Below are positions 35,061 through 41,858 of a DNA stretch of 55,341 bases, in pieces. The DNA comes from a virus, in IMG/VR virus record IMGVR_UViG_3300033146_002149, positions 1 through 55,341 of that record. One strand, 5' to 3'. The notes under the pieces are model-generated. The model searched no databases. It worked only from the letters and a program-made list of their open reading frames with translations, and was not told where the DNA came from. A program made the translations under genes and the position numbers. Every line of letters starts with the position of its first letter. The first letter of the stretch is position 1.

Positions 35061-35169
35061 ATACTTGTTAAGACAACCCTTTTAGGGGATGATGACCTTG
35101 TAGGGTAGGGCATATTTGGATTGGAAGGTCAGGAGATGGGTTGTCAAGTGAAAGGGTTGTTACAAGTAT
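35061..35169 (+). ncRNA. Candidate structured RNA with two alternative long stems
   Basis: ATACTTGTTAAGACAACCC (35061-35079) can pair with AAAGGGTTGTTACAAGTAT (35151-35169) in a near-continuous long stem. The same left arm (GACAACCC) can instead pair with GGGTTGTC (35138-35145), because the right side holds two near-copies, GGGTTGTCAAGT and GGGTTGTTACAAGT. Inside is GACCTT...AAGGTC. More hairpins follow up to 35280. The alternative folds suggest a switch or regulatory RNA. No family is recognised. Confidence 0.45.
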
Positions 35170-35359
35170 GCGTGGTCTGGCGTCCGTGGGATATTATGAC
35201 CCGGAGAACCGCTTAAAAATGCCTATCCTGCACGTTTTTAGCATCATAAGACCGTGGTTAGAGGGTAAACACGTCTAACCATACCAATAATTAGCCTACC
35301 GCACTAAAAACCACCATGCTCGTCCCCGCCTGTACCAATAGTGACAAGCATACTTCCAG

Positions 35360-35388
35360 CCATTCTAGCCTGTTCCCCAGTAGAATGG
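35360..35388 (+). repeat. Perfect 8-bp hairpin
   Basis: CCATTCTA (35360-35367) pairs exactly with TAGAATGG (35381-35388) across a 13-base loop. It lies in the gene-poor region and no T-run follows. Could belong to the upstream structured RNA or serve as a protein-binding element. Confidence 0.5.
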
Positions 35389-35404
35389 TTCCTGAGTTGG
35401 GTGT

Positions 35405-35429
35405 GGTAATGTTTACGAAAACATTGACC
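35405..35429. promoter_or_regulatory. Palindromic operator candidate with ATGTTTAC half site
   Basis: GGTAATGTTTACGAAAACATTGACC is a near-perfect dyad with arms AATGTTT and AAACATT. It is followed by a C-tract at 35430. It resembles, in inverted order, the dyad at 35593-35618 preceded by a G-tract, so the two form a mirrored pair flanking about 160 bases. Confidence 0.55.
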
Positions 35430-35483
35430 TCCCCCCCCCTGCGTAAAATAGGAGTAGATAGGAGTAAATAGGAGGCATTAGAT

Positions 35484-35502
35484 GTTACGTATGATACGTA
35501 AC
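35484..35502. repeat. Perfect 19-bp palindrome
   Basis: GTTACGTAT G ATACGTAAC is a perfect dyad of nine bases each side around one G. It lies between the mirrored operator-like dyads, directly after a cluster of TAGGAG-type repeats (35447-35473). It is long enough to be a dimeric regulator or replication-initiator site. Confidence 0.6.
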
Positions 35503-35592
35503 AATTAGTTCTTCATTTTTTTTTTGTAACTTTAAAAAGGAGGTATAGCTCTATATGTAACCCTATATATCATATTCTCGTACAGGGGGGGA

Positions 35593-35618
35593 GGTGAATG
35601 TTTACGTAAAACTTCACC
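35593..35618. promoter_or_regulatory. Palindromic operator candidate with TTTACGTAAA centre
   Basis: GGTGAATGTTTACGTAAA and the following ACTTCACC form a 26-base dyad, 22 of 26 positions symmetric. It shares the ATGTTTAC half site with sites at 33649, 35409, 35918, 38169 and 38199. It lies just before the iteron-like array. Confidence 0.55.
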
Positions 35619-35683
35619 CACCATCAAGTTATGCCCACCATCAAGTTATAACCAAGCATAAGTTATAACCAAGCATAAGTTAG
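35618..35683 (+). repeat. Iteron-like array, four AAGTTA cores every 17 bp
   Basis: CCACCATCAAGTTATGC is repeated at 35618 and 35635. AAGTTATAACCAAGCAT is repeated at 35643 and 35660. AAGTTA cores fall at 35626, 35643, 35660 and 35677, exactly 17 bases apart, so one regular array underlies two different unit sequences. Seventeen bp is close to the spacing of known replication iterons. This is the best origin candidate in the window. Confidence 0.6.
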
Positions 35684-35873
35684 CCAGCATTTTTTTGGGT
35701 TCAGGCGGTTATTTAGGGTCGTCGGCACCACGGTTGCTACGCACGGCGCGTTTCACGCCATGTTTCACGGGCTTTAAACATTTTTACCTAGAATCATACC
35801 GGGCATACCCGGGCATACCCAATCAACCATTTTGACCACGTTTTTGTTAGGCAAATTATTTTTCACTTTTTTG

Positions 35874-35903
35874 TTGACAGGCGCACCGGAGCCGTGATAT
35901 AGG
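35874..35903 (+). promoter_or_regulatory. Sigma-70 promoter candidate upstream of small early genes
   Basis: TTGACA at 35874-35879, then TATAGG at 35898-35903 (spacer 18). It carries CCGGAGCC in the spacer, a motif seen again near 41880. A GTAAACAT half site follows at 35918-35925. The first gene starts at 35977. Confidence 0.65.
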
Positions 35904-35976
35904 TATAACCGTATCAAGTAAACATCACAACAGGCCACAGAATATACTTTCCACTTTTTTACCCAAAGGAGCTTTT

Positions 35977-36303
35977 ATGATCTTATGCAATCGTTGTGGT
36001 TATTGTTGCTGCAATTATGCAGTAATAATTGTTAAACCAACAATTGTTAAACCAAGCCTAATCATAGCAGAACTTTCATCAGATGCCTTCACCTTATTTA
36101 ATGGAGATGGTACAACTTGTTGCCCACACTTAACTTGGGAAAACAATCAAGCAGTTTGCCTTTTACATGATTATAGTTGGTTCAAAGATTTACCATGCCA
36201 CCAATATAATCACAACCTTATTTGTATGATTGGTCAATATGTTGTAAAGAATAATAAGAGTAATCCTTATCAATATTTAAAACCTTATTTTGTGAAGCAA
36301 TAA
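35977..36303 (+). CDS. YkgJ-type cysteine-cluster protein
   Basis: 108 residues. The N-terminus has CNRCGYCCC at 4-12, and further cysteines occur at CCPHL and VCLLHDYSWFKDLPC. The CxxCGxCC start followed by distant cysteines is the hallmark of YkgJ-type iron-sulfur or metal-binding proteins. An internal 15-bp tandem duplication makes IVKPTIVKP. The SD AAAGGAG is 7 bases upstream. It is the first gene after the promoter at 35874. Metal chelation is inferred from the family. Confidence 0.7.
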   Translation: MILCNRCGYCCCNYAVIIVKPTIVKPSLIIAELSSDAFTLFNGDGTTCCPHLTWENNQAVCLLHDYSWFKDLPCHQYNHNLICMIGQYVVKNNKSNPYQYLKPYFVKQ

Positions 36304-36379
36304 ACTTAGGAGCCACAGCATTTTACAAAGATGAGATTCATTATATTGATACTACAAAATTATTTAAAGAGGTATTATC

Positions 36380-36538
36380 ATGGAAATATTAGCAATTATT
36401 ACAATTGGACTAGTTATAATCATTAAAGTTATTCAACAAGATAAAATACGCCAGCAGGCTAGGTATACCGAAAGACTCCGCCTAGCCTTGTATTTGAGAG
36501 ATCAACGACTTGCTGAAACAATCCTAAGTTTAAACTAA
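36380..36538 (+). CDS. Short single-membrane-span protein, 52 aa
   Basis: MEILAIITIGLVIIIKVIQ begins with a hydrophobic stretch of about 17 residues that looks like one membrane span, followed by a basic amphipathic tail (RQQARYTERLRLALYLRDQRLAE). SD AGAGG lies 7 bases upstream. Its length falls below common gene-finding cut-offs. Not recognised. Could be an early membrane-targeted host-modulating peptide. Confidence 0.6.
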   Translation: MEILAIITIGLVIIIKVIQQDKIRQQARYTERLRLALYLRDQRLAETILSLN

Positions 36539-36622
36539 CCCAATTGTGAAGCAGCAAGCAAGGAGTTAAACAAAAGAAGTAACAGCATCTTACAAATAAT
36601 TTAACGCCCAAGGAGCCTCACC

Positions 36623-36808
36623 ATGAAGAAATATATCACCACTAACAGCAGGCACACGTCAAATGATTCAAAACTCCATTCCATGCGAACCTTCCCACGT
36701 AAATATGGACAGATATTTGACTCAGAAAAAGAAAAAACTGACTTTATCTCAATATCAGTTACTAAACTGATTAATAAGATTCAAAATGAGCGAAGCATCA
36801 TCAGGTAG
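36623..36808 (+). CDS. Small early protein, 61 aa, unknown function
   Basis: Basic, S/T-rich protein (MKKYITTNSRHTSNDSKLHS) with an AAGGAG SD 8 bases before the ATG. It contains KEKTDFISISVTKLINKIQ, likely a short helix. No motif is recognised. Part of the early unit from 35977. Confidence 0.55.
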   Translation: MKKYITTNSRHTSNDSKLHSMRTFPRKYGQIFDSEKEKTDFISISVTKLINKIQNERSIIR

Positions 36809-36845
36809 GCCAGCCTAACAGCTTTAATTGTTTAATAGTTTAACA

Positions 36846-36867
36846 GGGCAAGGATTTATTCTTGCCC
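36846..36867 (+). repeat. 7-bp hairpin before the gene at 36883
   Basis: GGGCAAG (36846-36852) pairs with CTTGCCC (36861-36867). No T-run follows. It lies between the gene ending at 36808 and the SD of the next gene (GGAGAAC), so it could modulate expression within the unit. Confidence 0.45.
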
Positions 36868-36882
36868 TAATTGGAGAACATT

Positions 36883-37179
36883 ATGTCAACTTTGACGCAC
36901 TTACTAGATAAAAAACATGAGCTTTTGATAATCCTATATAGTGATAAGCAAGCAGACTTGGAACCATACACACAATATTACACAACCGACCAGGCCTTAC
37001 AATCAGGGAATGTAATCAGCACGACTAAATCAACGATCCTTCCCGTGATTAAGGCTATCATCTTAGATGGAAGTATCAGTCATTTTGAGGTCATCTATAT
37101 TGATCTTTCACCAAAAATTCCAGTAGCATCTTTATTTGATGCCAACGGACAGGTTAAGTCTTTCTTTATTATGTACTAA
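36883..37179 (+). CDS. Early protein, 98 aa, unknown function
   Basis: Start at 36883 (MSTLTHLLDKK), which has GGAGAAC 5 bases upstream. A TTG 12 bases earlier lies inside the SD region and is unlikely. It is a small alpha/beta protein (LLIILYSDKQ, VIKAIILDGSISHFEVIYIDL) ending with an aromatic FFIMY. No recognised motif. Close to the next gene, so co-transcribed. Confidence 0.6.
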   Translation: MSTLTHLLDKKHELLIILYSDKQADLEPYTQYYTTDQALQSGNVISTTKSTILPVIKAIILDGSISHFEVIYIDLSPKIPVASLFDANGQVKSFFIMY

Positions 37180-37194
37180 CAAGGAGTAATAACC

Positions 37195-37479
37195 ATGCAA
37201 AATCCTTACCCACAAACAACTTATAGGCAAACAGAAATTGAAGCCAGTCATCTTAGTAAGATGACCTTCATTGAGAAGCATACCAATTTTATTTCTCTTG
37301 GTGTATTTGATTATGCCCTACCACAGGGCTGGCTTGATTCATTTGTAGCTCACCATGATTTAAACTACTCTCAAGTTTTGTTTTCCACGGTATGGCTGTA
37401 CCCTCCAGGTCATTCATGCGGTCTACCGATATCGTTTAACACCCAAGTACAAGCCGCCATTAATTCGGACAATTTCTAA
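37195..37479 (+). CDS. Early protein, 94 aa, unknown function
   Basis: SD AAGGAG lies 9 bases before the ATG. The sequence is rich in H, Y and W (SFVAHHDLNYSQVLFSTVWLYPPGH). It has a single cysteine pair region (GHSCGL). Not recognised. It lies between two other small early genes. Confidence 0.55.
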   Translation: MQNPYPQTTYRQTEIEASHLSKMTFIEKHTNFISLGVFDYALPQGWLDSFVAHHDLNYSQVLFSTVWLYPPGHSCGLPISFNTQVQAAINSDNF

Positions 37480-37492
37480 TAGGAGAACAACC

Positions 37493-37648
37493 ATGCAAGA
37501 ATTAACATTTACCGAGGACTTTTCAACCTTATTGGAAGCAGACAACCTTTCGTTAGCTACAATATCGCAAGAGCAAGCATATTGTGATGAAGACCAGCTG
37601 GTGGAAGATTTTGAAGATTTATTTTACGCCGAGCAGCTATATAGCTAA
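37493..37648 (+). CDS. Highly acidic small protein with no Lys or Arg, 51 aa
   Basis: 51 residues. 14 are Asp or Glu, none is Lys or Arg. Begins MQELTFTEDFSTLLEADN, ends EDFEDLFYAEQLYS. The SD AGGAGAAC precedes the ATG. Such extreme acidity is seen in some DNA-mimic inhibitors of phages, but length and sequence resemble none I can name. Too short for usual gene calls, yet well placed within the early operon. Confidence 0.55.
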   Translation: MQELTFTEDFSTLLEADNLSLATISQEQAYCDEDQLVEDFEDLFYAEQLYS

Positions 37649-37713
37649 AAAAGCGTAACAGCCTACAATCTTTTGAATCATACGTATTAGCGTTTTTTAA
37701 GGATATTTGACTT

Positions 37714-37899
37714 ATGACTACTATTAAACAAATACTAATTTCCCGTGACAACATGACTGCAAGCGAAGCAGATAATTTGATTGCCGATGCAGCAGAAGCA
37801 GTGGCTAAATATTTGTCTTACGGAGATATTGAGTCCGCTTATTCTGTTTGTCAAGAATATTTTGGCTTGGAACCTGATTATATAGAGGAACTTATTTAA
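37714..37899 (+). CDS. Conserved-style small phage protein, 61 aa
   Basis: Contains NMTASEADNLIADAAEAVAKYL and a C-terminal CQEYFGLEPDYIEELI. That ending, with acidic LEPDYIEEL, is a pattern shared by many short phage proteins with a helix-hairpin layout. No function is known. It overlaps the next gene by one base (TAATG). Confidence 0.65.
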   Translation: MTTIKQILISRDNMTASEADNLIADAAEAVAKYLSYGDIESAYSVCQEYFGLEPDYIEELI

Positions 37900-38132
37900 T
37901 GGCACCTAATAACATAGCAAAAAACAAATATGTGACCGGAGCAATCATGACTAAAGCAATCTTGGAGAAACCCCAAGAAGGTAAAACTAAAACTGATGCC
38001 TGTATCCAAGATGATAAATATTCATTTATTGGATATATAGAACTAAACTCAAATGAGCTTATACCTCCGGACAAAGTTCAAATTGATGGTTTCTGGTATC
38101 TTCGGGCAGCTAAAGTAAAGTGGAATGATTAG
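37899..38132 (+). CDS. Early protein, 77 aa, unknown function
   Basis: Overlaps the stop of the previous gene. A second start at 37947 (MTKAILEKPQ) has CCGGAGC upstream and could be used instead. It is a charged protein ending GFWYLRAAKVKWND. No motif recognised. It lies just upstream of the promoter/operator at 38162. Confidence 0.55.
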   Translation: MAPNNIAKNKYVTGAIMTKAILEKPQEGKTKTDACIQDDKYSFIGYIELNSNELIPPDKVQIDGFWYLRAAKVKWND

Positions 38133-38161
38133 CTAAGGTGAAAGAAGTTACCGTTGTAGTA

Positions 38162-38210
38162 TTGACAGGTAAACATAACCATGGTATATATATAGGGTAT
38201 GTTTACCTGT
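38162..38210 (+). promoter_or_regulatory. Strong sigma-70 promoter overlapped by a perfect 13-bp inverted repeat
   Basis: TTGACA (38162-38167), 17-bp spacer, TATATA (38185-38190) preceded by TGG, so also extended -10. ACAGGTAAACATA (38165-38177) is the exact inverse of TATGTTTACCTGT (38198-38210). The repeat overlaps the -35 and brackets the -10 and the predicted start, ideal for repression or looping. The next gene starts at 38244. Confidence 0.75.
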
Positions 38211-38243
38211 AAACCCCCAACAAGTTAAAAAAGGAACTAAATT

Positions 38244-38468
38244 ATGGCAAATCAAACTATTGAAACAGCACCAAAGGCGAAAGAATCAAAATCAGAGTTC
38301 AAGCAATCTTGGATGAATGCAAAACTTACTTTCCGCGCCAACATGAAAGGAGCCAGACCTTTTAAATGTGTCGATAAGCCAAACAAAACAGAAAGTATAT
38401 TCTGGCAACGGGCAGACAAGGCAACAATAACTCCCGCAGCCCACTGGAATAATATTAAAGACATTTAA
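38244..38468 (+). CDS. Small early protein, 74 aa, basic
   Basis: First gene after the strong promoter. SD AAAGGAA 10 bases before the ATG. Begins MANQTIETAPKAKESKSEFK, contains SWMNAKLTFRANMKG and ends AHWNNIKDI. A net positive charge may allow nucleic-acid contact. Not recognised. Confidence 0.6.
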   Translation: MANQTIETAPKAKESKSEFKQSWMNAKLTFRANMKGARPFKCVDKPNKTESIFWQRADKATITPAAHWNNIKDI

Positions 38469-38522
38469 TTTACGTTGAAACAAAAGAGTTGGAACCGCAC
38501 AATTTAAAAAGGAACTAATATT

Positions 38523-38855
38523 ATGACAACAGAAAAGATTGTAGCATTACAAAGTAAAAAGGCCGCCTTAATTAAAACTTTCTCAAAACTAAAAGCAGAC
38601 AAGGAAACTGCCTACAATATTTTTGTCAGTGCTCAGATAGCATATATAAAAGCGAAAGATGAAGAACTACAAGCCAAATATCTTTGGGAAAAAACAGACC
38701 GAGAAGAGAAAATCATGATTCATGAAACAAAAAAACTTCTGCCACCAAAGATTAAGGGTAAAAAACCAGCTGTAAGTGCCGAAGCTGTAGCACTCAAAGC
38801 CTTGAAAAACCTTACCCCTGAGCAACGAGAAGCAATTTTGAATGCCTTAAAATAA
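38523..38855 (+). CDS. Coiled-coil early protein with shared C-terminal tail
   Basis: 110 residues, lysine- and glutamate-rich helix (TEKIVALQSKKAALIKTF). The end, ALKALKNLTPEQREAIL, recurs in the products of 41984-42346 and 47969-48256. SD AAAGGAA precedes the start. The shared tail hints at a common docking partner or assembly role. Function unknown. Confidence 0.6.
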   Translation: MTTEKIVALQSKKAALIKTFSKLKADKETAYNIFVSAQIAYIKAKDEELQAKYLWEKTDREEKIMIHETKKLLPPKIKGKKPAVSAEAVALKALKNLTPEQREAILNALK

Positions 38856-38869
38856 GGAAGTAGCAAAAA

Positions 38870-39124
38870 ATGGATAAAATCATCAAAGATAGTTACGTAC
38901 CAACTTGGTTAGAAGATTGCGAATTCTTTTTCACCCTAACTCCAGGCCAGCCACCTACATTATATGACCCTTCATATCCTGATGAAATAGAAATCTATAA
39001 AATTACCGTAAATAATAACATTGCCAAAGATGCTTTATTTGACTTAATCTTTGAAGCTGTCGGAGATAAGATAGAAAATGAAATTTCTGACCTCCGCAGT
39101 GATTATTTAACCAGCATTAATTAA
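38870..39124 (+). CDS. Small early protein, 84 aa, acidic
   Basis: Contains YVPTWLEDCEFFFTLTPGQPP and an acidic helical end (FDLIFEAVGDKIENEISDLR). SD AAGGAAG precedes the start. A 16-bp tandem duplication (CCAGCATTAATTAATA) starts in its last codons and spans the stop. Not recognised. Confidence 0.6.
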   Translation: MDKIIKDSYVPTWLEDCEFFFTLTPGQPPTLYDPSYPDEIEIYKITVNNNIAKDALFDLIFEAVGDKIENEISDLRSDYLTSIN

Positions 39125-39152
39125 TACCAGCATTAATTAATACCATCATACC

Positions 39153-39192
39153 AACTGGTCGTTCAAAAATGAACAGCCAGTTATTGTTTTTT
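39153..39192 (+). terminator. Hairpin with T-run; contains GTTCA-N4-TGAAC, copy 3
   Basis: AACTGGTCGTTCA pairs with TGAACAGCCAGTT across AAAA (39153-39182), followed by ATTGTTTTTT. The stem plus T-rich end fits a weak intrinsic terminator after the gene ending at 39124. The core GTTCA-AAAA-TGAAC (39161-39174) is the third copy of the recurrent palindrome. Confidence 0.6.
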
Positions 39193-39214
39193 AACTTATT
39201 AAGGAGAACAAATC

Positions 39215-39340
39215 ATGTTTGAAGAATACTGGAAAAAACAATCCGGTCAGATTATTACCTACCAAGTTAGTGGCCTACCAATTGCTACGATTATTCAATT
39301 CTTTGCACGCACAGTATATAACGGAGGCCATAAAGTATGA
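39215..39340 (+). CDS. Very small protein, 41 aa
   Basis: MFEEYWKKQSGQIITYQVSG, then LPIATIIQFFARTVYNGGHKV. SD AAGGAGA 9 bases upstream. Its stop overlaps the ATG of the next gene by four bases (ATGA), supporting real translation. Not recognised. Below common length cut-offs. Confidence 0.6.
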   Translation: MFEEYWKKQSGQIITYQVSGLPIATIIQFFARTVYNGGHKV

Positions 39341-39522
39341 AAAAAGACAAGTCAGTATTAAAAAACGTAAAAGATACTCCAGATTTGTATGAATGGGAAT
39401 GCCCAGAATGCTCACAAGTAGGCAACTATATTGATATCAGATATTTTGATCAAGGAGTAGATTTTTGTCCAGATTGTCATACAGAAATAATTTGTACCGA
39501 TAATCAAGCCTTGCAAAAATAA
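39337..39522 (+). CDS. Zinc-ribbon protein, 61 aa
   Basis: Two CxxC pairs (ECPECSQ at about 22-25 and FCPDCHTEI at about 44-47), spaced like a zinc ribbon of rubredoxin or TFIIS type. The flanks are acidic. Metal binding is likely. Role unknown, possibly interaction with host RNA polymerase or DNA. Coupled by overlap to the preceding 41-residue gene. Confidence 0.65.
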   Translation: MKKDKSVLKNVKDTPDLYEWECPECSQVGNYIDIRYFDQGVDFCPDCHTEIICTDNQALQK

Positions 39523-39549
39523 CAATATTTATCTAAAGGAGTATTTAAA

Positions 39550-39942
39550 ATGCCAAGTCCAACCATTTCCTTCAGGCTGAAACCGTACCAAATTGCAAGA
39601 GGCCTCCAAATCATAAAGGCCATCAACCCAGACTACCAGCCAACCAGTCTCAGTGACATAATAAAGACGGTATATTTTGATTACGTGGCTAAAATGAGTC
39701 TTAATCGCTCAGATGATGTAGACCCAGCTTATTGGGGAGAAATTCAAAAGTTGATGTCTACCAAAATAATACCAAGCACTACTTTCATGGATCTCATAAA
39801 CCAGCAAGGCTCAATACCAATTACGGAGACAAAAAAACCCGTACACATACCAACTTTTGAGGAACCCTCATCAGCACCAACAGACTCTAAGATAAAAACT
39901 GTCACTAATTTCGCTCCACCCACAGATTGGCTAACAGACTAA
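39550..39942 (+). CDS. Ribbon-helix-helix-like protein, 130 aa (paralogue of next)
   Basis: Begins ISFRLKPYQIARGLQIIKA, then SLSDIIKTVYFDYVAKM, a layout of a beta strand and two helices seen in ribbon-helix-helix DNA-binding proteins. The tail is P/S/T-rich and disordered. The next protein shares the same core (YSLRLNPIELAKARDGL). SD AAAGGAG precedes it. DNA binding is inferred from fold style only. Confidence 0.6.
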   Translation: MPSPTISFRLKPYQIARGLQIIKAINPDYQPTSLSDIIKTVYFDYVAKMSLNRSDDVDPAYWGEIQKLMSTKIIPSTTFMDLINQQGSIPITETKKPVHIPTFEEPSSAPTDSKIKTVTNFAPPTDWLTD

Positions 39943-39960
39943 AATAAAGGAAACAAAAAA

Positions 39961-40200
39961 ATGAAAGCTTCCAAAATAAAAGAGTCCAAAATAAAAGATA
40001 AAGTATATTCTTTGCGTCTTAATCCAATTGAGCTGGCTAAAGCAAGAGACGGTCTTCTAACCATTGGAACACCTCCAGATGCGATGACCACCATAAGTCA
40101 AATTATCCGCTTAACTTTTTATTACGGAATTCTGGCAAACAACCCAGATCCAAAAGCCACGCCTTCTGAAGGCAGCCTAGCATTTATCCAGCCAAAATAA
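39961..40200 (+). CDS. Ribbon-helix-helix-like protein, 79 aa
   Basis: VYSLRLNPIELAKARDGLLTIG with MTTISQIIRLTFYYGI repeats the strand-helix-helix layout of the preceding protein, so the two are probably paralogues. It may act as a small repressor or partition-type regulator. It is a candidate binder of the palindromes in this window. Confidence 0.6.
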   Translation: MKASKIKESKIKDKVYSLRLNPIELAKARDGLLTIGTPPDAMTTISQIIRLTFYYGILANNPDPKATPSEGSLAFIQPK

Positions 40201-40209
40201 GTAATACCT

Positions 40210-40242
40210 GTCAGGAGAAAGCATATTAAACCTTCTCCTGAC
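40210..40242 (+). repeat. 10-bp hairpin after the RHH-like genes
   Basis: GTCAGGAGAA (40210-40219) pairs exactly with TTCTCCTGAC (40233-40242) around a 13-base loop. CTTTAATTA follows, so it may act as a weak terminator or as a mRNA element before the helicase gene at 40273. The left arm carries an SD-like GGAG. Confidence 0.5.
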
Positions 40243-40272
40243 TACCTTTAATTACAGGGAGAAACAATCATC

Positions 40273-41757
40273 ATGATCCGCTACAAAGGCAAGACTCTAA
40301 CCAATGAGCAAGAGTCCCACATTAATACTATTCTTACCAAGTCCGATTACGCCATCCAAGCCCCTCCAGGCTCAGGTAAGACTTTTCTTCTACTCGCCTT
40401 AGCTCGCAAAATGCCTGGCTGTGGCCTATCAATTAGTTTTAACAAAATCTTAGCTGTTGAGGCATCTAAGAAGTTTTGCCGCTCTGTGACATGCAAAACA
40501 GGCCACAGCCTAGCATATGGTGCGATAGGCTACAAATATAAAGACCGCCTAAAGAAACTGACCGGACAGCATCTTGCAAGTTGCGAAGACATTGGCGACC
40601 TTAATCATTACAATACAGCTGCTAATAAGGGTTATTTAATCTTAAATACCATCCGAAAGTTTTGTTACTCTTCAGATTTAACAATAACAAAATATCACGT
40701 ACCACAGCTGCAAATCATGGATGACTTTATATATAATGAGATGACAGATGATTTAGTCCTTCAAGCAAATAATATCTTTTCCAGGATGGCAAATCAAGCA
40801 TCATCCCTACCAATAACGCATGACATTTATCTCAAACTATGGGCGTTATCCAAACCATCCTTACAGAAGGATTATATATTTTTTGACGAGTATCAAGATA
40901 GCAACCCCGTAATTTCACAAGTCATCAAATCACAGGATTGCCAAAAGATATTTGTAGGCGACCAGTTTCAGCAAATCTACAGTTGGCGTGGTGCCGTTAA
41001 TGCACTTACCGACCAGTCTTTAAAAATGCTATACATTACACAAAGCTTCAGATTTGGCTCTGACATAGCAAATCTGGTAAACAAGATCATTTTAAGCTAT
41101 TATCCCTATGATTTCAAATACATTCCTTTCAATGGAAATATTGATATTAATTCTAGCATTTCATATCTTCCTATAAATAAGGTAGATTGCATAATATGCC
41201 GTACAAACAAAGGCGTTATCACAGAAACTATTAATGCTCTCGCTACCAGCAAGAAAGTCCATATACTCGGTGGCACAAAACAGATTATTTACCTAATAAA
41301 ATCAATTGAATCCTTAAAAAACGGTAAGCCCACAACTCATCCTGACTTATTCTTATTTAAAATCTTCACCGATTTACAGGAATACGCAAATTCATCAATG
41401 GGTGGGGATTTAAAATCCGTCCTAAAATTACTCGATCAATATAATGTTCCACGGTTATTATCGATACTGAGGTCAACTACAAATGATCCCGCTAAAGCTG
41501 ATATCACCATAACCACTGCGCATAAATCCAAGGGCTTGGAATGGCCGATAGTTAAGCTGGCAAATGATTTTAAGCTGCCTTCAAAAACGGGTCTACCAAC
41601 CCTCGAGGAAACCAACATATTGTATGTAGCTGCTTCTCGAGCATTATTACAACTTGACTTATCTGCCTGCCAAGCCTGTAGTCCAGCAAATTTAACGTTG
41701 GCAAAAAAGCTAAACTATGAAAATTATATCGTTGATATGAAAACATTAAATAAATAA
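40273..41757 (+). CDS. UvrD-like superfamily 1 DNA helicase
   Basis: 494 residues, short for the family. Walker A APPGSGKTF at about 30-38, Walker B FFDEYQDSNP at about 203-212, motif III VGDQFQQIYSWRGA, motif V TTAHKSKGLEW, motif VI NILYVAASRAL at about 449. The presence and order of all motifs indicate a working 3'-5' DNA helicase, likely for replication fork or recombination work. The 2B-type insertions of large UvrD are reduced. It has a GGGAG SD. Confidence 0.85.
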   Translation: MIRYKGKTLTNEQESHINTILTKSDYAIQAPPGSGKTFLLLALARKMPGCGLSISFNKILAVEASKKFCRSVTCKTGHSLAYGAIGYKYKDRLKKLTGQHLASCEDIGDLNHYNTAANKGYLILNTIRKFCYSSDLTITKYHVPQLQIMDDFIYNEMTDDLVLQANNIFSRMANQASSLPITHDIYLKLWALSKPSLQKDYIFFDEYQDSNPVISQVIKSQDCQKIFVGDQFQQIYSWRGAVNALTDQSLKMLYITQSFRFGSDIANLVNKIILSYYPYDFKYIPFNGNIDINSSISYLPINKVDCIICRTNKGVITETINALATSKKVHILGGTKQIIYLIKSIESLKNGKPTTHPDLFLFKIFTDLQEYANSSMGGDLKSVLKLLDQYNVPRLLSILRSTTNDPAKADITITTAHKSKGLEWPIVKLANDFKLPSKTGLPTLEETNILYVAASRALLQLDLSACQACSPANLTLAKKLNYENYIVDMKTLNK

Positions 41758-41811
41758 AGTAAGTTTGTCAAGGGTTACGGTTGTAAAGAAATAATTTTTT
41801 TGAAAAAAGAT

Positions 41812-41840
41812 TTGACTTTTCCGTTCCGTTTTGTTATAGT
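41812..41840 (+). promoter_or_regulatory. Sigma-70 promoter with extended -10
   Basis: TTGACT (41812-41817), 17-bp spacer, TATAGT (41835-41840) preceded by TGT. It lies in the gap after the helicase gene. A 15-base imperfect inverted repeat (41823-41837 and 41844-41858, with GTTCCGT and ACGGAAC arms) overlaps the -10. It drives the unit starting at 41984. Confidence 0.7.
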
Positions 41841-41858
41841 AGCACAACATGACGGAAC
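41823..41858. promoter_or_regulatory. Operator candidate GTTCCGT...ACGGAAC over the 41.8 kb promoter
   Basis: The left arm GTTCCGTTTTGTTAT and right arm ACAACATGACGGAAC match in 12 of 15 paired positions across a six-base centre. Further CCGGA and TTCCG copies follow up to 41955. Overlap with the -10 suggests repression. No regulator can be assigned. Confidence 0.5.

Larger units (their letters stand above)
34988..35976. other. Gene-poor candidate origin/control region
   Basis: About 990 bases without a supported gene. The left part (35040-35340) has strong pairing potential (see the RNA candidate). The right part contains G/C tracts near 35430 and 35585, palindromes at 35405, 35484 and 35593, a 17-bp-period array at 35618-35683, and a direct repeat in CCGGGCATAC. 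A sigma-70 promoter lies at 35874. This mix is typical of phage replication origins, but no origin function is proven. Confidence 0.6.

Noticed and set aside
35430-35440. C/G tracts as triplex or G-quadruplex
   Set aside because: Single short runs, not four spaced G-runs; kept only as part of the mirrored pair.
40201-40272. Possible tRNA-like fold near the hairpin
   Set aside because: Only one stem; no T-loop or acceptor pattern.
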